A model generated the notes under the pieces. The model saw only the letters and a program-made list of their open reading frames with translations. It did not search any database and had not been told where the DNA came from. The position numbers were made by a program, and so were the translations under genes. Source: Hypomesus transpacificus (Eukaryota > Chordata > Actinopteri > Osmeriformes > Osmeridae). Taken from it: 64,000 nucleotides of DNA. Where the stretch lies: contig NC_061062.1 of the NCBI RefSeq assembly GCF_021917145.1, positions 3,073,063 through 3,137,062 of the forward strand, read 5' to 3'. Below, piece by piece: positions 58,501 to 64,000 of the stretch. Numbering within the stretch: the first letter of the stretch is position 1; each line of letters begins with the position of its first letter.

Positions 58501-60143
58501 CTGCTCCTTCTCCTGCTGGAACTCCAGCCGCAGGGAGAGCAGGTTGAGGTGGGCCTCCGCCAGCTTCTCTGTCTCGATCAGCTTGTTGATCTGCATCACT
58601 GAGGAGAACACAGAAAGGAAGGATGGGTTGTGATACTGAGCTTAAATGATAGGTGTTTACGTCAGGACTAAAACATGTCTGGGGTCTTTGTTGTCAAAAG
58701 AAGACATAACAGGACATGGGGAAATAATGGGACTTAGAAGGTAAAGAGAAGGCATTATTTTTATGCTTTGTTGTTTTATTAATATTTTTTTTCTGGGATT
58801 AGAGTAGGTAAGGGTTTGGAGGTAGATGAGCGAGTGAGGAACAGCTTCACCAAAAGTATTTGTAATTTGTGTGTGTGTGTGTGGAGGGGGGGGGGGCGTG
58901 GTTGGTGATGGGTCTATATCCATAATCAATGTGATTAACGATTAAGAGGTAAAAGCACAATACAGGTGTATGAGACCTCACCTGAAAGGGGTGTGGAGGG
59001 GATTTCAGGGAGGGTGTATGATTCTCTAATGCCTCTCTCTCCCTTCTCCACCTCCACTTCCTTCTTCTCAGCCGCGGGGGCCTCGGAGACAGGTTGGAGC
59101 TGCTCCACTTTGGCGGTTTTGTCCTTCTTATTAAGCCGCAAGCTCCGTCTTATGGAAGCGCCCTTCTTTAGAACAGACTCCGTAAAGGCAAAGCTGGGAT
59201 CTGTGGACAAATGGCACGTCACAGAATCACACAACATGTAAACCTTGTTGTCTGATGTTTTTTTTTGGGGGGGGGGTGTTCAGTAGCAAACTGAGCAAAA
59301 GCTGTGGAGAGGGTTTTAAACCTGAGCGTGTCCTGGAGTGTCCAATTCTTTTCTGCGTGGGGGAGGAGCTCTCTGAATTGTCACCTTCTTTCCTTGGGAA
59401 GAACCCACCAAGAGTCTTCCGGGGAGAGGTGAGAGGAGAATCAGCATTAGAACCTGATCAGAGAGAAAAGGGGGAGAGGGTGTACACACACACACACAGT
59501 ATTAATGTTATTCTATAACAACTCAAGAGGGTTTTTTTTCCTGTATAACTACCTGGCTGTGACCTTCTTTAATCGCCCTAACCCTAACCCCGCCCACAAC
59601 AATCAAGATTGGAATGTCCGACATTAAGTCATGATGACAAACTCCAAGGTCAGTTTGGCTGAGCACTTGTGTAATGCACAAAACCACAAAATAAAACATG
59701 AAATATGTCTCCAGTATTACAATTCTTGAAGCTTCCTTTTTACATGACCTTGGGAAGCCACTTCCTTAACAAAGACGTCGTTTCATAACAGTTCTGTGTC
59801 AGTCAAGAAAGGAAGCAAAACTCAAAAAGAACTTACTTGGAGAAGGGGGTGGCTGGACCTGTGTTGGAGAGGTGATTTCAGGGTCAATGTTCTGCATTCC
59901 CATTTCAGTATTCAGATGGTCCTTTGGCCCTTTAAAGTTAGGTGACAAAGGATTCCTCTCTGGTGTTCGTTTGAAGCTCTCTCTGAACGACTTAAGCATC
60001 CCCAGTTTCTTCTCCTTCTCATGGCCGTCGGTTCTGACCCCCTCATTCCGCTCCTTGGCTGACCTTAGCCTGGACTCTCCGTCCTCCTCCAGGCCCTGGG
60101 TTTCAGTCACCCCCTCCTCGCCAGACTCACCCATTTCTGACAT
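52807..60143 (-). CDS. exoc3l4: Sec6-domain protein, likely exocyst complex component 3-like 4
   Basis: Sec6/EXOC3-like protein expected to work in membrane trafficking or tethering; its own function is not known from sequence. Thirteen exons join in frame: 60143-59837, 59453-59322, 59200-58982, 58598-57971, 57583-57466, 56473-56345, 56215-56115, 55806-55708, 54965-54842, 54437-54315, 54020-53868, 53660-53539 and 53023-52807. They give 823 residues. The first 220 residues are polar and charged, with Glu-rich stretches and basic motifs (KKLGMLKSFRESFKRTPER), and appear disordered. The Sec6 region starts at about 221 with a coiled, Glu/Lys-rich segment and has DYYALLDWIIHRYER at its first block end. 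Later landmarks are SHFHMDIWT, HYHLVKEYVSQL and the C-terminus HLAAVLYFRGVMRGREKQAI, then LFAHIEVP. Exon sizes parallel the other two Sec6 genes here. The symbol rests on position next to tnfaip2 and on the C-terminal pattern; a tnfaip2 duplicate is the alternative. Confidence 0.8.
54513..54706 (+). mobile_element. tRNA-derived SINE
   Basis: A well-preserved copy with B box-like GCCGGATCGATTCC, then TGTCCTTGGGCAAGGC and the complete tail GCTCTGGATAAGAGCG plus TGCTAAATGACTAAATG. It lies in an intron of the exoc3l4-position gene, in the opposite orientation. Confidence 0.87.
55384..55513. repeat. Compound (TG)n microsatellite
   Basis: TG repeats interrupted by TTTG, TATG and TACG units over 130 bp. 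It generates long cysteine/valine frames of no coding value. Confidence 0.93.
56750..57082. mobile_element. Possible retroelement 3'-end fragment
   Basis: The stretch is GC-balanced and unlike the surrounding AT-rich intron. It ends with ACCTCCGCGAGTCTGCATC then GTGCGTGAGCCGTGACAG, a style I associate with ends of teleost retrotransposon copies. No frame or terminal repeat confirms it. Confidence 0.3.
57205..57270. mobile_element. 66-bp Tc1-like remnant (terminal ends only)
   Basis: CAGTACCAGTCAAAAGTTTG at the left and TGACTGGTACTG at the right form inverted ends, flanked by TA at 57203-57204 and 57271-57272. The left end resembles Tc1-like termini, which carry a similar CAGT..AGTCAAAAGTTTGGA motif. 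Almost all internal sequence is gone. Confidence 0.65.
57743..57922 (+). mobile_element. tRNA-derived SINE, diverged copy
   Basis: Head with AGAGCGGTTAGGGAATCGGG, B box GCCGGTCCGATTCC, the block GTGTCCCTAGGCAAGGC and a shortened tail GTGTCTGCTAAATGACTG. More diverged than the copies at 50862 and 54513. Confidence 0.78.
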
Positions 60144-60891
60144 CACGTCGGCGCCTAGTATCCAACCTCCCTGGTAAAACAGAACACAAGAATATCGAAG
60201 CTAGAACGTTTAAATACAGCAAAGAAGTGCTTGTGCATATAGACCTAGTGCTGACATGAAATACCCGTTTTTGGTTTACTGTCGCACTAGTCATCGCGAA
60301 CAGAGACACAGGGTTTGTTTACTGACAACATGCTATTTTCTACAGATAGCCAGTGTGTGCTAGTGGATATTAACCCATCATATACCTTTCAGATATTTGC
60401 AGACTATTATCATGTGGATAGGGAACAGCGGAAAACCACTTCACCTTAGTAAAAAGTGTCCATCACCATTTAATATTATGCTACTGTAGGAATCTAGGGT
60501 AGGCTACGCATGAGACTGCACTGCAGACCAGCGAAAGGCTTTAGGTTAAAATGTTCTCTACATCATTATGTAAACAGGTGTTAGGGAGTTGGGGATATCA
60601 CATTGCTAACTTGTTCGCGGTTTTACCAAGACTACGTGTTCTTTCTCAGTGTCAGAATTCGTTTGGAATTGCTCGAGTGCTATCTTATTCCAACAAATAA
60701 TGTTGCTGCCCGCCAAACAGTTGGCTTTCACCGATTTTTTGGGGGAGAGATTAAAAAAGCCAGAGTAAACACATGGTGCGGTTTCTCGCTTTTTTTCATC
60801 AACCGATAACAGGCCACCCTCACAGAGATTTCTCAATTTTCCAGATTTTGTTTAGAAACTGATAAAGACATGTTACATTACATTATCCATT

Positions 60892-60933
60892 GCATTGTTT
60901 CCCACAGATTAGAAATCTAGTTGTGGCGGGCGT

Positions 60934-60965
<32 letters not shown>

Positions 60966-61575
60966 AGGGTTGTCCGACCGGAGGGGGGGGGGGGGGGGGT
61001 CGTAATAATTCCTTCGTTAATAATTCGCTACACAGTTAATTTGTTAATAATTTGTTACATTAAATATTAATCCAAAAAGATTCACACCTTCACAAAATTA
61101 ACAACAACTAACATATCATTTCTGCATTATGCATGTATAGCAACGCTAGTGCTAAACAGCTATTTAACTGGTCGGCTCCATGACGCCGGGTAAGTAGCTA
61201 GCTCCTGAGACTTCTCACCAAAAGAACGAAGAGGAACCTTCGAGGTACCTAGCAAAAAGTAGCCTCAACTTTCCTCGACTTTTAGCTACGGCACTAATGC
61301 TGAAAGCTCGCTGATATAGCTGTCGGTCTTACTAGAACGGCGTATGTATGCATTGTTGCTAACGTGTTGTGACTGTGTGCATATGTGAGAAAGACGCATG
61401 AGTGACAGAGAGACGGAGGGAGAGCAGGGAAAAGGAAATGCAGCTGAACGAATACGCTGCGCATTTTAACCTAAATGGCGTTAAAAAAAATGTTTTACGA
61501 AGCGCAATATGTGGCGGCCGGTGTTGATTCTGTGGCGCACCGCCACAAATTAGTCTATGTGTGGGAAACACTGCA
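60892..61575. mobile_element. hAT-like non-autonomous DNA element
   Basis: The left end CATTGTTTCCCACAGATTAG and later TTGTGGCGGG mirror the right end CCGCCACAAATTAGTC followed by GTGTGGGAAACACTGCATTG. The CA.TGTTTCCCACA terminus is typical of hAT elements. The inner part has poly-G runs and no transposase frame. A clean 8-bp target duplication is not evident. It lies between the first coding exon of the exoc3l4-position gene and its probable leader exon. Confidence 0.6.
60933..60999. repeat. Long poly-G runs
   Basis: Two G homopolymers, about 32 and 18 bases long, are separated by a short mixed segment. Their exact lengths are likely unreliable in the assembly. Confidence 0.85.
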
Positions 61576-61792
61576 TTGGGAACAAATATGACAGAGCAAT
61601 TATTTATGTGTTAACATTAACGACTAGCAAGCAAGCTGACAATCAAGATAATTGAGTAGGCCTACATATAGTCGCTATAAAAATTAGCTAGCTAGCCTAG
61701 CTAACGTTACAGCTCTAACGTCATTACAGAGCTAGCTAGTAGTGATAGCTAGCTACTTTTACTGTGAGAGGTAGATAAACCTTACCTTCATA

Positions 61793-61960
61793 CTTGTCAA
61801 TATAGCTCAAAACATACAATTTGAGCCCCTTTTCCCTCTTGCTTGAAGGGCAGCAACATAGAATCCTATGTACATCGTTAATTGTCATTTTGGGAAGATA
61901 ATCCAAACTCATAAAAACCTGTATTTTGTGCGCAAGAACGTAAAGCTACCGGAAGTTGTT
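61793..61960 (-). other. Probable non-coding leader exon of the exoc3l4-position gene
   Basis: On the minus strand a donor ATGAAG|GTAAGG ends a segment near 61794. It could splice to the acceptor TTTTACCAG just before 60174, which leads to the ATG at 60143. The assignment rests on these motifs and on position. Confidence 0.35.
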
Positions 61961-61975
61961 GACTTGGCTTTTGAC

Positions 61976-64000
61976 TTGCAATATGCGGAAGTGATGCGTG
62001 CACAGTGGGCGTAGGCCTATGCAAGTTAATGCGGAATCAACCAATGACGGTAACCCAACGCGGCCCACAGGTTGGTTGGGGATTGAAAATTACAAACTTG
62101 TTTCCTTTCTTAATATTGTAGTTCTAACCTTTATGCGTTCTCATGTCATAAATAACCCAAAATTGTAATTTGCTCAATTAATCTGTTGAATATAGGCTGC
62201 AATAACCGTCATAGCCTACTGTAGCTGCAATGGTTTACTCTTTTAAGCTTTATAGTAGGACTACGCAAGGACCACGCAAAATTCACACTCTGTCCCACTT
62301 GCGCAATCCATGGCTTTAACCCTGGCGGCACTTCCGCTTTTGTTTGAAGTTACACCACCTGTCCATAAGTAAACGAATCGTTTTTGTGATTTGGTGTTAA
62401 TATTCCAATTTTCACAGCCGACTACAAGTCGTTTTTGTCAGCCATGAAAAACAGCCTATGGAGAAATGATCCTGAATGTCTACAACACCAACTCCGCAAA
62501 CCAAGTCAGTGTGTGTTGTCCAGTAGACATAAAACCAGATTGGACTATTGCCTCGTAGCGAGAGTTATACACTCGTAGCCTACAGTTTAATATGCTTTTA
62601 AAGAGTAGTGCTACACATTAGAACCTTTCATCGTAAATTAAAGAAAACTCACCTGGAGATCACGTCCTTTGGTCGGCTACTCCTTTGATCAACTCCACAG
62701 GTACATTAAAGCTTTCACTTTCATGACGTTATCGAGACTTTTTTTTTACCTGTTGGGGATTTTTACCTGTCCATGATAGGTTGCAACCCATAGGCCTATG
62801 AGCTCTAACGAAGATCACCTTGAGTCTTACGTTGCTAAAATTGTTAATAATTAGTTTGGACTGCACTGATCACATGATAGCCTACATATTCAGGCTATCT
62901 TCAAGAGAACATACTCTGGTTTCTGCGACCGTTCCCTGACAGTAGCGGTGTAACACTTTCATTGGTACCTTTTAATTCACAAGAACATATTGTGTATGAT
63001 TATGTAGGCTATTTATATTATTCAGACCGATTGAGTTATCACCTGTTAAATGAAACAGTCATGTTAAATAACTCACTACTGCACAGGACTGCATCCTAAT
63101 TCGCAGTTAGAACACCCTAACCGTGTCATATCGTTCAGCATGGAATGACAGCTTCATAAGACAACTCAGATTCTCAACATGTTCAACATACTTCATTTAA
63201 ATACCTCGTGTATGCATGTACTGGTTATTTTTACAATTTAAATATTTTGTTATTTTATGGTGAGAATGGCAATAACTGATCAACAACACTAGATGGCGCC
63301 AGTCACTTGCACGATTGTTGTACATGAAGCATTAGCTTGTAGGCCTAACAGAAAGTTATGGTACTTTGTTGATTATTGGTTCTCCCAGAGAAGCTAACCT
63401 TAATAAAAGATATAAACCCAAGTATGGAAGCAAATCAGTAACATGTTTTGAATTAAAAAAAACATTGAATACTTAATATTGACATTCAAACACCACCGAA
63501 AGTGTTGGTTTAGAATTCAACTCTTTAAAAGTGAAATATGAATTTATTGCAATGTAAAAAAAGAATCAGATCCCAAAATTCAAGGCTTGAAAATTCTGGT
63601 TGCTTAAAATCGAACAGTAAAATTCAGATACCAAAAATGTTATGAAAAAAATTCAAGCTTCAGAAATTCAAATTCAGGCTGTTTAAATTTGAATGGTAAA
63701 ATTCAGATCCCCAAAATTCGAACCCATTTTTTTGTTGAAAGAATTCAAGAATTCAATTTGAGCCCAAATAAATCTGATTGCAACATCCAGGATGCAAATG
63801 CAATTAAGTTTGTAAATGTTGAAGAGACACTTATGTGACTTTCTGATCGAAACAGGTCACTCCCTAGAAGATTACTGTCACGACTAGCACACCTACAAAG
63901 AGGTTTCTGACATCAATGATGATGTCTCTGTGTTTTCAAGTCTGTTGTTGTTTGCATGCGTGTGTAGGTGTGTATGTGTTTCTTGTCATCTGTTTGTGTG
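61976..64000. other. Right-end region, no certain gene
   Basis: This starts with the probable promoter of the exoc3l4-position gene. A short open frame of 44 codons starts at ATG 62443 (MKNSLWRNDPECLQHQ...), but it has no family resemblance and no clear splice partner. An AATTC-rich degenerate repeat fills about 63.44-63.77 kb. A CpG-bearing segment near 62.32-62.35 kb could mark a start site for an unseen rightward gene. Confidence 0.35.
63440..63775. repeat. Degenerate AT-rich repeat with AAATTCA motifs
   Basis: Motifs such as AAAATTCAGAT, AAAATTCAAG and GAATTCAA recur irregularly. There are two loosely similar blocks starting near 63560 and 63640, each with CAGTAAAATTCAGAT or GGTAAAATTCAGATC. 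It may be an old tandem duplication or a mobile element remnant. Confidence 0.55.

Noticed and set aside
58183-58602. 139-codon plus-strand frame rich in Pro and Leu
   Set aside because: It is the antisense of the large exon of the exoc3l4-position gene, whose minus-strand frame fits the Sec6 family and splices correctly.

Overview
The window is vertebrate nuclear DNA, almost certainly from a ray-finned (teleost) fish. Its genes have many small exons with GT-AG introns and vertebrate-type products. The repeats are typical of teleosts: a Tc1-like transposon with long inverted repeats, several tRNA-derived SINEs sharing one conserved 3' tail, hAT-like and foldback elements, and many micro- and minisatellites. 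I cannot name the species.

The layout matches the human chromosome 14q32 block EXOC3L4-TNFAIP2-EIF5-MARK3-CKB-TRMT61A, read from right to left and with the same relative orientations. From left to right: 1-4.7 kb has no recognised gene. trmt61a (-, 5490-11780) encodes the catalytic subunit of the tRNA m1A58 methyltransferase. ckb (+, 14334-17004) encodes cytosolic creatine kinase B and carries two alternative first coding exons. mark3 (-, 17590-35125) encodes a microtubule-affinity-regulating kinase in 18 coding exons; its introns hold an intact Tc1-like element and several minisatellites. eif5 (-, 36137-39046) encodes translation initiation factor 5. A cluster of three Sec6/TNFAIP2-family genes follows: an extra paralog on the + strand (41383-44086), tnfaip2 (-, 46395-50141), and a longer gene in the exoc3l4 position (-, 52807-60143). 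I see no further certain gene from 60.2 to 64 kb.

All exon coordinates were derived by hand from reading-frame continuity, GT-AG junctions and recalled family sequences. In every multi-exon gene the summed coding lengths are multiples of three, giving products of 303, 381, 728, 428, 522, 627 and 823 residues. The genes are not an operon; they are separately promoted housekeeping, metabolic and membrane-trafficking genes kept together by ancient synteny.

The most notable structures are: mutually exclusive first coding exons in ckb, where including both gives an early stop; a mark3 intron minisatellite made of about 23 copies of the exon 14 splice acceptor; a 48-bp in-frame tandem duplication of the last splice acceptor of the extra Sec6 gene; that inverted extra Sec6 paralog itself; an apparently intact DD34E transposon; and a large palindromic element inside an eif5 intron.
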